Below are positions 25,412 through 32,905 of a DNA stretch of 33,592 bases, piece by piece; the stretch's first letter is position 1; each line of letters begins with the position of its first letter. The notes beneath the pieces were generated by a model that made no database searches, was not told where the DNA came from, and saw only the letters and a list, made by a program, of their open reading frames with translations. The stretch lies in contig JAQULR010000010.1 of the NCBI GenBank assembly GCA_028749205.1, positions 1-33,592 on the forward strand, in the 5' to 3' direction. Both the position numbers and the translations under genes were made by a program. Source of the stretch: Acidobacteriota bacterium. Its GTDB lineage: Bacteria; Acidobacteriota; Aminicenantia; Aminicenantales; Saccharicenantaceae.

Positions 25412-26444
25412 GTTGAATTTCTTTCTTTAAGTATTCTGCTGACACCTCTGGAGGGACAGGATTGATGTAATAGCCTGTGCCCAGTTCAAAGCCAGCTACT
25501 TTAGTCAGGATTGGCAAAAGCTCAAGGTGCCAATGATAATAGCGATCAATTCCTGGCCAGGCTTTTTCAGAAACCTTAGGATTAGGAGCCTGGTGAAAAA
25601 CTAAGTTATAGGAAGGGTCTGATAACTGGGTTTTAAGACGAGATAAAGCCTGTTTAATAGCCTTAGCCAGCTGAAAGGTCTCCTGGTCACTTATCTTACG
25701 GAAGTAAGCCGAGTGATTAAGGGGAAAGATAGCCATCTCAAAGGGAAAGCGGGAAGCATAAGGAGTTAGAACTACAAACTGATCATTCTGAAAGACCAGC
25801 CGCTCGCCAGAAACCTGCTCTTCCTTTATCATTTGGCAAAAAACGCATTCCCGGATTTGATTGCGGAACAATCTTTCTGCTCCATAAATCTCTTCTTTAA
25901 TTCTCTTTGGCACTATAGGAGTAGCTATCAGTTGGGAGTGGGGATGAGAAAGAGAAGCTCCGGCTTCCTTACCCTTGTTCTTGAATATTTGAACATATTG
26001 GTGGTGGAAATGTTCTTCAATTTCTATCGTCCGGAGGCGAAATACCTGAAGAATCTGAGCCAAATGTTCCTCTGGTAAATCAGACATTTCTTGTTTATGG
26101 TCAGGGGTTTCTATGATGACTTCATGAACCCCAACTCCTTCCATCCACTGATAGAGTCTCTTGGTTTTTTTTGGAGGTGGTGGACCTGGCTGAAGGGCTG
26201 GAAATTTGTTTGGCACTACTCTTATTTTCCAGCCTGGCTGGTCTGGCGAGGAATCATTCTCTCTTATGGCGAAAACTTCTGGTGGAGTCTTGGCTTCGTT
26301 ACCAGAGCAAAAAGGGCAGAAAACCAAATTTTCCTTATCTGGATTTATTACCTGTTGAGGACGAAAATCATCCGGCCTTTTGCTCCTTTCAGTTGAGATT
26401 ATGACCCAGCGGCCCGTAACGATATCTTTTCTTAATTCAGGCAT
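25401..26444 (-). CDS. galT: GalT-family hexose-1-phosphate nucleotidylyltransferase
   Basis: 347 residues of the HIT-superfamily GalT group. Zinc-type CPFC is at 43-46 and the active-site HPH triplet at 167-169 (SLSHPHSQ), His169 being the expected nucleotidylated residue by family rule. The C-terminal YHWHLELLP motif is present. The usual job is UDP-glucose plus galactose-1-phosphate exchange (Leloir pathway). Next to glgC and glgA, an ADP-glucose phosphorylase-like or broader activity is also possible; sequence alone does not separate these. ATG 26444 has AGAGGTG upstream. It starts 38 bases after the receiver gene, as the last gene of the glgC-kinase-receiver run. Confidence 0.9.
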   Translation of the reverse strand: MPELRKDIVTGRWVIISTERSKRPDDFRPQQVINPDKENLVFCPFCSGNEAKTPPEVFAIRENDSSPDQPGWKIRVVPNKFPALQPGPPPPKKTKRLYQWMEGVGVHEVIIETPDHKQEMSDLPEEHLAQILQVFRLRTIEIEEHFHHQYVQIFKNKGKEAGASLSHPHSQLIATPIVPKRIKEEIYGAERLFRNQIRECVFCQMIKEEQVSGERLVFQNDQFVVLTPYASRFPFEMAIFPLNHSAYFRKISDQETFQLAKAIKQALSRLKTQLSDPSYNLVFHQAPNPKVSEKAWPGIDRYYHWHLELLPILTKVAGFELGTGYYINPVPPEVSAEYLKKEIQLKS

Positions 26445-26482
26445 ATTAATTTCACCTCTTCCGACTCTGGTTTTAGACTGTT

Positions 26483-26836
26483 TTAATCTTTCAAGAGATC
26501 CTTTATTTTTTCCTTTAATTCATCCATCGATGAGGATTTGGTAATGTAGGCATCAGCCGCCCAGGTCATAAAATCACCTTTATAACTCTGATAGGCAGTA
26601 TTGATGATTATTGGAATGTCTTTCCTCAAACCCATAATGCTGGATATTAATTCAATGCCATCCTTACCCGGCATTCTAATATCGGTGATGATAAGGTCAA
26701 AATGACCAGCATTAACCTTTTCAAGTGCTGACTCAGCATCATGGGCTACGACTATTTCATAGCCTTCCTTGGCTAATTCTTCCTCATAAAGGAGGCATAA
26801 ACTTTTATCATCTTCTACTAACAGGATCTTTTTCAT
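26483..26836 (-). CDS. Stand-alone receiver-domain response regulator
   Basis: 117 residues from ATG 26836, chosen because AAGGAG lies eight bases upstream; a longer reading frame to 26947 runs inside the kinase gene and has no family support. It has the acidic pair Asp9-Asp10 in VEDD, phospho-acceptor Asp52 in DLIITDIRMPGKDG, the switch Thr in IIINTAY, and the conserved Lys in YITKSSS. No DNA-binding or enzymatic output domain follows. It overlaps the 3' end of the histidine kinase gene by 29 bases, so the two are surely cognate. The output must be a protein-protein interaction, possibly with a partner kinase, an enzyme or a further phosphorelay step. Confidence 0.92.
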   Translation of the reverse strand: MKKILLVEDDKSLCLLYEEELAKEGYEIVVAHDAESALEKVNAGHFDLIITDIRMPGKDGIELISSIMGLRKDIPIIINTAYQSYKGDFMTWAADAYITKSSSMDELKEKIKDLLKD

Positions 26837-28181
26837 TGTTGCTACTCCTTTCTTTTGATAAAAAATAAAGTCTAAACATAGCTCCATGGCCGGGTCGGCT
26901 CTTGACCTCCACCTTACCACCGCAGGTTTCCATAACCTTTTTAACAAATAGCAGACCCAACCCCAAACCGCCTTCTTTAGTTGAAAAAAATGGGCTAAAC
27001 ATTTTTTCCTGAGCCTTTTGATCCAGGCCCGGTCCAGAGTCTTTTATAATTATGGTGACCCATTTCTTATTTCTCTGACTGGCTCTTATGTAAATTTGCC
27101 CCCCGGAAGGCGTTACGTCAAGGGCATTATCCAGGAGGTTGGTTATGGCCTCTTCAAAATAAACTGGATCGCATAGAATAAAAGGAGTTTCTTCGGGCAA
27201 TCTCAGTATTATTTGTTTATCCTTAGCCTTGGCCATAATATCCGGTCTTTCCAGAATTCCTTTTATAATGGGCTTAAAATCAATTGCTACTAATTCCTTA
27301 ATATTTATTCGGAGAAAATGGCTTATCTTATAAATGATATTTTCCAAGTGTTTGATTTCCTCTTGGATGATGTTTAAATTCCTCTGGCATTTGTCCCGAT
27401 CACAAGGATTATTCAATAGTTGGCTGGTAAATCCTCCAATCGCTACGATAGGATTCCTTAGTTGATGAGATACTAGGGCTGCCATTTCACCCAGGGCCGC
27501 CATTTTCTCCATCTCTACCACCCTTTTATAAAGCCGAGTAGTGTAAATATAATTGCCTGCTAACAAAGCACAGAGGCTGGCCAGCTCAATGTCTTTTAGG
27601 GTTATCGGAGCATGAGTGATAGCATTATCAGCCACTATTATTCCCATAACTTCATCATGAGCTGGCAAGGGCAAACAAAGAAATTCATCAACCTGAACAA
27701 AATCCATAAAATTTGGGTCAACTGCGGGTTCTGTTTTAGCCTGCTTAACCAAAATTATTTCTTTATTTTTGGCCGCCAGAGCTGGCAATTTGAAGTAGTC
27801 ATCTTCTAAGGAGTAAGTCAAGACTTTGAGCCTGGGCTGCAGATCGGTCATAGTCCTGGTGAGCAGTTCTCGGTTATGTTCTACTATCTCCGCATAGCCA
27901 ATACCCGGTGATGACAGCAAAGTCCAAATGGCTGCAGCTTCTTCAGGTGATCTGGGCCCAAGCCACATGGCAGCCTTGAGCTTATCGCCTTCTTTAAGAA
28001 AAAGAGCAGCCCGGTTAAAACCTATACCGGCGCCAGAAGTCAGAGCTGTCAGAATAACCAGCAGGTTATCTTCAAGAGAGAAAGGCTGGAAAAAGCTCTG
28101 GGCAATGATAGACAGAAGAACTAATTCTTTTGGAGTATCAGGATTAAAATTAGCTGGCTGAAACTTATAGGTCTCAATCAT
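26808..28181 (-). CDS. Soluble GAF-domain sensor histidine kinase
   Basis: 457 residues from ATG 28181; the ATGA overlap with the glgC stop and GGAG six bases upstream decide this start over a GTG at 28193. Domains: an N-terminal GAF-like sensor (about 25-215; GAGIGFNRAALFL) and a dimerisation/phosphoacceptor region with His239 in VSHQLRNPIVAIGG. The HATPase_c domain follows, with N box EEAITNLLDNALDV, G1 DSGPGLD and G2 GGLGLGL. No transmembrane segment is visible, so it senses something in the cytoplasm. It sits between glgC and its receiver in one overlapping operon. Confidence 0.93.
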   Translation of the reverse strand: MIETYKFQPANFNPDTPKELVLLSIIAQSFFQPFSLEDNLLVILTALTSGAGIGFNRAALFLKEGDKLKAAMWLGPRSPEEAAAIWTLLSSPGIGYAEIVEHNRELLTRTMTDLQPRLKVLTYSLEDDYFKLPALAAKNKEIILVKQAKTEPAVDPNFMDFVQVDEFLCLPLPAHDEVMGIIVADNAITHAPITLKDIELASLCALLAGNYIYTTRLYKRVVEMEKMAALGEMAALVSHQLRNPIVAIGGFTSQLLNNPCDRDKCQRNLNIIQEEIKHLENIIYKISHFLRINIKELVAIDFKPIIKGILERPDIMAKAKDKQIILRLPEETPFILCDPVYFEEAITNLLDNALDVTPSGGQIYIRASQRNKKWVTIIIKDSGPGLDQKAQEKMFSPFFSTKEGGLGLGLLFVKKVMETCGGKVEVKSRPGHGAMFRLYFLSKERSSNNEKDPVSRR

Positions 28182-29362
28182 TCCAATCTCCACCCCTTGG
28201 GAATAGTTCGGATTCCCCCTGGACTGATCTTAAAGTTAGCACTATCTTTATCCAGGTCATAACCTACCTGAAAATTCTCAGGCAAAACCACATTCTTATC
28301 TATAATCGATTTTTTGATCTTGTCTCCCTTTTTGATGATGGTACCCTCAAAAACAATTGATTGCTCAACAATAGCTCCAGGCTCAACGGATACACCCGGG
28401 GATAAAATTGAATCCCGGATGGTTCCTCCTCGAATTTGGCAGCCGGCTCCCAGAAGAGAGTTCTGAACATTTCCCTTAGCTAAGTAGGCTGAAGGGTATT
28501 GTGGCTTGTAAGTCCGTATCGGCCAAGAGGGATCGTTTACCCTAATTGGAGGGTTTTCTGACAGAAAATCCATATTAGCTTCCCAGTAGGCATCGATAGT
28601 ACCGATATCCTGCCAGTAATCTTCAAATATGTAAGCATAAGTTTGGTTCGATTTGATTAATTCTGGCAGCACATCTTTTCCGAAATCATGACTGGATCTG
28701 GAATTTTTGGCATCCTTTATCAAAGCTTTGACCAAAACCTCGGTGCCGAACAGATAAACACCCATGGAAATTAAGACCTGGCCTGGGGACCAGGGAATAA
28801 CCGGAGGTTTTTTTGGCTTTTCCAGAAAATTTTTAATTCGGCAGTCCTCGTCGATAGAAATAACTCCAAAACGGCTGGCTTCTTCAGCAGGCCAGGTATG
28901 AGCCATAACCACCGCCTCAGAATTTTTCTCCAGGAAAAAGTTCAATATCTGGCGGTAATCTGATTTATAGACATGGTCACCTGACAGAACCAGAATTACG
29001 TCAGGATTTTCCTGCTGGATCGTATATATGTTTTGAAACACGGCGTCAGCTGTTCCTTCATACCAGTGTTCACTAACCCGGCCCTGGGCTGGAAGGGAAA
29101 TTATGTATTCATTGCCTTCTGGATGGAAAATACTCCATCCTTGAAGAATATGTCTTTCCAGAGATAATGACTTATATTGGGTAAGCAGAGCAATTTTCCT
29201 GAATCCAGAATTCATGGAGTTCGACAGACTGAAATCTATTATCCTATAGGAACCGGCAAAAGGAACAGAAGGCTTGGCTCGATCTCTGGTTAAAGGATAA
29301 AGCCTTTCGCCTTTTCCGCCACACAAAATAATCACCAGGACTTTTTTATAAAAGGTTTCCAT
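28178..29362 (-). CDS. glgC: Glucose-1-phosphate adenylyltransferase (ADP-glucose pyrophosphorylase)
   Basis: Makes ADP-glucose from ATP and glucose-1-phosphate, the committed and usually allosterically controlled step of bacterial glycogen synthesis. The 394 residues show the signature CGGKGERLYPLTRDRAKPSV near the N-terminus, GTADAVFQN around residue 103, LSGDHVYKSDY around 125, the sugar-phosphate Lys in FLEKPKKP, and a C-terminal left-handed beta-helix with hexapeptide-like repeats. AAGGAGG lies upstream of ATG 29362 at a slightly long spacing (about 11-12). It overlaps the following histidine kinase gene by four bases. It lies 295 bases after GH57 on the same strand. Confidence 0.96.
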   Translation of the reverse strand: METFYKKVLVIILCGGKGERLYPLTRDRAKPSVPFAGSYRIIDFSLSNSMNSGFRKIALLTQYKSLSLERHILQGWSIFHPEGNEYIISLPAQGRVSEHWYEGTADAVFQNIYTIQQENPDVILVLSGDHVYKSDYRQILNFFLEKNSEAVVMAHTWPAEEASRFGVISIDEDCRIKNFLEKPKKPPVIPWSPGQVLISMGVYLFGTEVLVKALIKDAKNSRSSHDFGKDVLPELIKSNQTYAYIFEDYWQDIGTIDAYWEANMDFLSENPPIRVNDPSWPIRTYKPQYPSAYLAKGNVQNSLLGAGCQIRGGTIRDSILSPGVSVEPGAIVEQSIVFEGTIIKKGDKIKKSIIDKNVVLPENFQVGYDLDKDSANFKISPGGIRTIPKGWRLE

Positions 29363-29657
29363 CGGATAAGACTACCTCCTTGGCCTTTCTTAAATTTTAA
29401 TTGCCTTGACATTAAATATTTACGATTTTCTATTACTTTCTGGCTCCTTAAGAAAAAAATTATATCATATAGGTTTAAGAAAAAAAGACTTTTTCTGGCC
29501 TTCCACAAACCGATTCGGGGATTTTCTGGCCTTCCCTCACCGTGTAAACCAGGCCTCGGCTAGCCCGGTTCTTGCCCAAAAACAAGGTTGTAGTCAAAAT
29601 TCTGGCGAGTTTTCGGTCAGAGTCCTTCTGTTTTTCAAATTAAGTTAGCCACGGATT
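29363..29657. other. Leader/promoter region upstream of glgC
   Basis: No gene is supported; a + strand frame (29406-29648) has neither ribosome-binding site nor protein-like composition. On the minus strand a TATAAT (29464-29459) lies about 97 bases before the glgC ATG and could be a -10 box, though no good -35 is seen. Two copies of a 14-bp repeat (29491 and 29522) lie just upstream of it. The region is long enough for its own promoter, so glgC need not depend on GH57 transcription. Confidence 0.45.
29491..29535. repeat. 14-bp direct repeat pair upstream of glgC
   Basis: TTTTCTGGCCTTCC occurs at 29491-29504 and again at 29522-29535, a period of 31 bases (about three helical turns). The pair lies 27-76 bases upstream of the candidate glgC -10 box, a position suited to an activator or repressor bound on one face of the DNA. 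Confidence 0.4.
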
Positions 29658-31649
29658 TTAGCTTAGGGAGATTTTATCCAACCGTGACCTGATATCATGG
29701 TGGCCTAAGGTCATAAACAAAACCTGTTTTTCACCACTGGTCATTTTAAGCCTCCAGACAGGGTGAAAACTTATGCCCTGAGTGATTACTTCATAATCTT
29801 TTTCTGATTGAGAAACAGTCCTGACCCTAAAATCCCAGATCGCCTCGGCCTCAGGAGCTTCCAGTGATAACCGGCCATCGAAGAATTTTACCTGGTTCCT
29901 CCCAAGCTGATAATCCTGTTCAAAAAAGGCCAAATTCCATTCTGAGGTCAAGGTCAGGTCAATTTCGCTATCCCCCAGATTTTCTATTTCATAGACAAAA
30001 AGCAAGGCTTTAAGTCCAGCTCTTATCCTTTTGGTTAATCCTATCTTAGCCAGACCTGAAGGCAAGATAACTTCAGCTTGGCGCTTAATTACTAAAGAGT
30101 CCTCTTCTAAAAAGGCAGTATAAGGCTGTTCAATAAAATCTCCGGTTTGCTGGTAATAAATGTTTTCATATTGTTCTCTTTTGATGTCCTGCGGTAAAAA
30201 CCTTTCCAGAAAAGACAGCCGGCGGTAGTTATCAAAGGTAAGCCAGGGTTTAGCTTCTGCTGGCAGCTGCCTACTGATTTCATGAATCGATCTGGCCTCT
30301 GAACCTTCATTGCTGGAAGTAGCATAAAGGTGATAGAATTCCTGTCGTTTGGTCAGGACATCACTCAAATTAATACCATGATATCTATCATCAATTTCTG
30401 TGATACCCCCTCCGCTTCCAGGTTTAACCCAAAGAAAGAACGAAGGAGTTTTTAATTGGTATTCATCCTGGCCGTCGAGATCAAAATCAAATTTCTCCCA
30501 GCCACCGACGAATGGTATTTTCAACTCAGCTGAAATCAGCTTCTGATAGACCGCCCTTCTCAGATGAGGCAGGTATAGACCTCCGAATATCCCGTGCCAA
30601 TAGGCATCATTGCATTGAGCCTGGTAGAGATTTTTTTTGGCTTCTGGATCATGGCTTTGACTGACCTCAGCTGAAACCTGAAGCTGTCGGCAGCGCAAAT
30701 GGTGACTTTCAGGATATTTCAGGGAAAAATCCCTATACAGTCCTCCCCTAAGAAACCGCCGAGCTTTTTCAGGCAGGTAGCTTTTCAGCTCAAGATATTC
30801 TTTTTGGTCTTCAGGACTTAGTACCCATTCCATCATTTCTTCATAGGAAGCAGGAGGTATATAAATCTGTCCCAGGGATGGTCTACTCTCTAAGTATTGA
30901 CTGAAGGTTATCATCTCAACCGACCCCGATTCGATAAACTCCAGAAAACTCTTCAACCAGCCATCCTCATAAACCCATTTGTTGGTTCCAGGCCACAGGC
31001 CAAATTTTTCACCATCATCACCGATAATAGCTGTATCCCGGCCTGAATTCTGGAGCTTTTGAAAATAATTTTGAAGCTCGGTTAGAGGCCTAAACGGTAT
31101 ATAATAGCGGAGGGTTTTATCAATAGGAAACAGGCTGAGCTTTAAACCTTGATCTTCGGTCAAGTAATATCCATGAATATTGGTGACGCCAGCATAATTG
31201 AAATGCTGTTCATCCAGGAGTGTGTACTTAAAGCCAGCTTGGTGGAGCAGGCTGGCCAGATGAGGTTCCCAGACTCTTTCAGCCAACCATAGTCCCTTGG
31301 GTTTACAACCGAAAGTATCTACCAGAAATTCATTCATCAAATTCAGCTGAGCTAAGCGGTCTTTTTCAGGTATTTGGGTCAAAATAGGTTCATAGTATCC
31401 TCCCCCTAAAAGTTCTACCTGACCAGACTCAACCATACTTCGGATAAGGTCAACGGCTTCTCGAGCCTGGCTCATCAGATAATCCCAGAGAAAGCCAGAA
31501 AAATGCAGGGCGAAGCGAAAATTCGGGAAGCGGCTGACTGTTTCCAAAAAGGGCCAATAAGCCTGGTCAAATGCCCGGCGAAAGACTTCAGGAAAATTGC
31601 CCAAGGGTTGATGATTATGGACACCAAAAAGAAAGGTTAGTTTGTTCAT
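29658..31649 (-). CDS. GH57 family 4-alpha-glucanotransferase / alpha-amylase type enzyme
   Basis: 663 residues from ATG 31649, chosen because AGGA lies directly before it and the family N-terminus FLFGVHNHQPLGNF follows at once. It closely resembles Thermococcus-type GH57 4-alpha-glucanotransferases in length and motifs: HNHQPLG; HFSG; nucleophile Glu124 in WLAERVWEP; Asp211-Asp212 in IGDDGEKFGLWPG, which holds the acid/base; and LRYYIPFRPL. The C-terminal half is beta-rich, as in the DUF1925/1926 region. There is no signal peptide, so it acts on cytoplasmic alpha-glucan, presumably remodelling glycogen or maltodextrins together with GlgA and GlgC. The choice between transferase and hydrolase is not settled by sequence. 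Confidence 0.92.
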   Translation of the reverse strand: MNKLTFLFGVHNHQPLGNFPEVFRRAFDQAYWPFLETVSRFPNFRFALHFSGFLWDYLMSQAREAVDLIRSMVESGQVELLGGGYYEPILTQIPEKDRLAQLNLMNEFLVDTFGCKPKGLWLAERVWEPHLASLLHQAGFKYTLLDEQHFNYAGVTNIHGYYLTEDQGLKLSLFPIDKTLRYYIPFRPLTELQNYFQKLQNSGRDTAIIGDDGEKFGLWPGTNKWVYEDGWLKSFLEFIESGSVEMITFSQYLESRPSLGQIYIPPASYEEMMEWVLSPEDQKEYLELKSYLPEKARRFLRGGLYRDFSLKYPESHHLRCRQLQVSAEVSQSHDPEAKKNLYQAQCNDAYWHGIFGGLYLPHLRRAVYQKLISAELKIPFVGGWEKFDFDLDGQDEYQLKTPSFFLWVKPGSGGGITEIDDRYHGINLSDVLTKRQEFYHLYATSSNEGSEARSIHEISRQLPAEAKPWLTFDNYRRLSFLERFLPQDIKREQYENIYYQQTGDFIEQPYTAFLEEDSLVIKRQAEVILPSGLAKIGLTKRIRAGLKALLFVYEIENLGDSEIDLTLTSEWNLAFFEQDYQLGRNQVKFFDGRLSLEAPEAEAIWDFRVRTVSQSEKDYEVITQGISFHPVWRLKMTSGEKQVLFMTLGHHDIRSRLDKISLS

Positions 31650-31819
31650 CTTTATTCCTTGCTTGACCAGTTTTGTCAAAACAACTCGCCTACCTTTATC
31701 AATAAAAAAGGAAAGCTAATATATTCTTGTGGTGTTTAGGAACTATGTACACCAACCCAGATTCTGGTTTGTTTTTTTTGCTCACAGCTGTATTTAGAAA
31801 AAATATCTTGGGACTTGTA

Positions 31820-32902
31820 TCATCGATGAAGAAAACATCTTTCGCAATCAACTTCTCCTGGTTTTCTGGTAACCATCATTACCATTCCCAATTGGTCAGC
31901 TCGGTCAATGATTTCCTGGTCTCTAATAGAACCCAGGGGGTAGATAATCCCGGTAATTCCGCTTTCGGCAGCCAACTCTACTACATCGGGAAAAGGCATA
32001 AAGGCGTCAGAAGCCATAACACAACCCCGATGGCCATAGCCACGGTTAGATAGACGGATGGCATCTTCAGCAGCATCAATCCGGCTGCGCTGGCCAGAAC
32101 CTATGCCATGAATCTTGTCTTCAGTACCAATGATAATAGCGTTCGAGCGAGTATAACAGGCGACTGTCCAGCAAAGAAGAGCCGCCTTGAGCTGAGTTTC
32201 ACTTGGCTTCTTTTTCGAAACCACATCTAGGTGCTCGGAAGATACGATCCTTGAATTAAACCTTTTCTGAATCAGCAGTCCGCCAGCCACCCGCTTGACT
32301 TCTAACCCATTATCTTTGGCCGGTTGGTCCAGGGTAGCACCCATTTTAACCACCCTCAAAACTTTCCTGGAGCTGAGAACTTTGAGAGCTTCTTGGCTGA
32401 AATCAGGCGCATAAACTACTTCAATATTCCTGGAGCTCTCTACCAGAAGCTTAGCTAGCTCTTCCTCTACTTTAAAATTAAAAATATCGACACTGCCGAA
32501 GTTAGATAGAGGGTCAGTCCCCCAGGCTTTCTTAAAAGCTTCCAAACCGCATTCAGCCATGGCCACACCACTGGGCATCTCATGTTTGATGATAACCGCC
32601 AGACATTTTCTTGGGAATATTTCAGCTAATTTTCTAATCAGGCGCTGTCCTAGATCCATATCCCCTACATTTATGTAGCTCAGCCCTTTTGTTCCTTCCT
32701 GCAACACCTCCATCGTAGCCATATTAGGTCCGCTGGCTCCTTCCTCCGCATAGAAAGCGGCTGGGTAGCCCGGGTTCTCTCCATAACGCATGGAAATTTT
32801 CTTGGTGAATTTCGTCTCTCCCACCATCAGCGAGACAGGAAAATCCTCCTCAATCTTGGTCTTGTACTGAGTTCTTTCTGTTCTCTGATTTTTGCCTTCC
32901 AT
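31820..32902 (-). CDS. purH: Stand-alone AICAR transformylase (PurH C-terminal domain only)
   Basis: Adds the formyl group from 10-formyl-THF to AICAR, the ninth step of de novo IMP synthesis. Its 360 residues correspond only to the AICARFT half of PurH; the MGS-like IMP cyclohydrolase half is absent. Visible motifs are MRYGENPGYPAAFY (residues 38-51), the catalytic Lys106-His107 in KHEMPSGVA (classical PurH has KHANPCGVA), GSGQRSRIDAAEDA and SDAFMPFPD with the GSIRDQE loop. ATG 32902 is preceded by AAAGGA within the end of the purO-type gene. The stop of that gene is three bases upstream, so they are one operon. A short tail with two cysteines (DCERCF) is unusual compared with classical PurH ends. 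Confidence 0.92.
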   Translation of the reverse strand: MEGKNQRTERTQYKTKIEEDFPVSLMVGETKFTKKISMRYGENPGYPAAFYAEEGASGPNMATMEVLQEGTKGLSYINVGDMDLGQRLIRKLAEIFPRKCLAVIIKHEMPSGVAMAECGLEAFKKAWGTDPLSNFGSVDIFNFKVEEELAKLLVESSRNIEVVYAPDFSQEALKVLSSRKVLRVVKMGATLDQPAKDNGLEVKRVAGGLLIQKRFNSRIVSSEHLDVVSKKKPSETQLKAALLCWTVACYTRSNAIIIGTEDKIHGIGSGQRSRIDAAEDAIRLSNRGYGHRGCVMASDAFMPFPDVVELAAESGITGIIYPLGSIRDQEIIDRADQLGMVMMVTRKPGEVDCERCFLHR

Positions 32903-32905
32903 CTT

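Noticed and set aside
26837-26947. N-terminal extension of the receiver protein
   Set aside because: The extra residues overlap the kinase coding sequence, do not belong to the receiver fold, and a strong AAGGAG lies before the internal ATG at 26836.
29406-29648. 80-codon + strand reading frame upstream of glgC
   Set aside because: No ribosome-binding site, odd composition, and it covers the likely glgC promoter and repeat region.
31754-31779. Intrinsic terminator (AACC-C-AG / CTGGTT followed by a T run)
   Set aside because: The T run is on the + strand, but the flanking genes are all on the minus strand, and the stem is short with a bulge.
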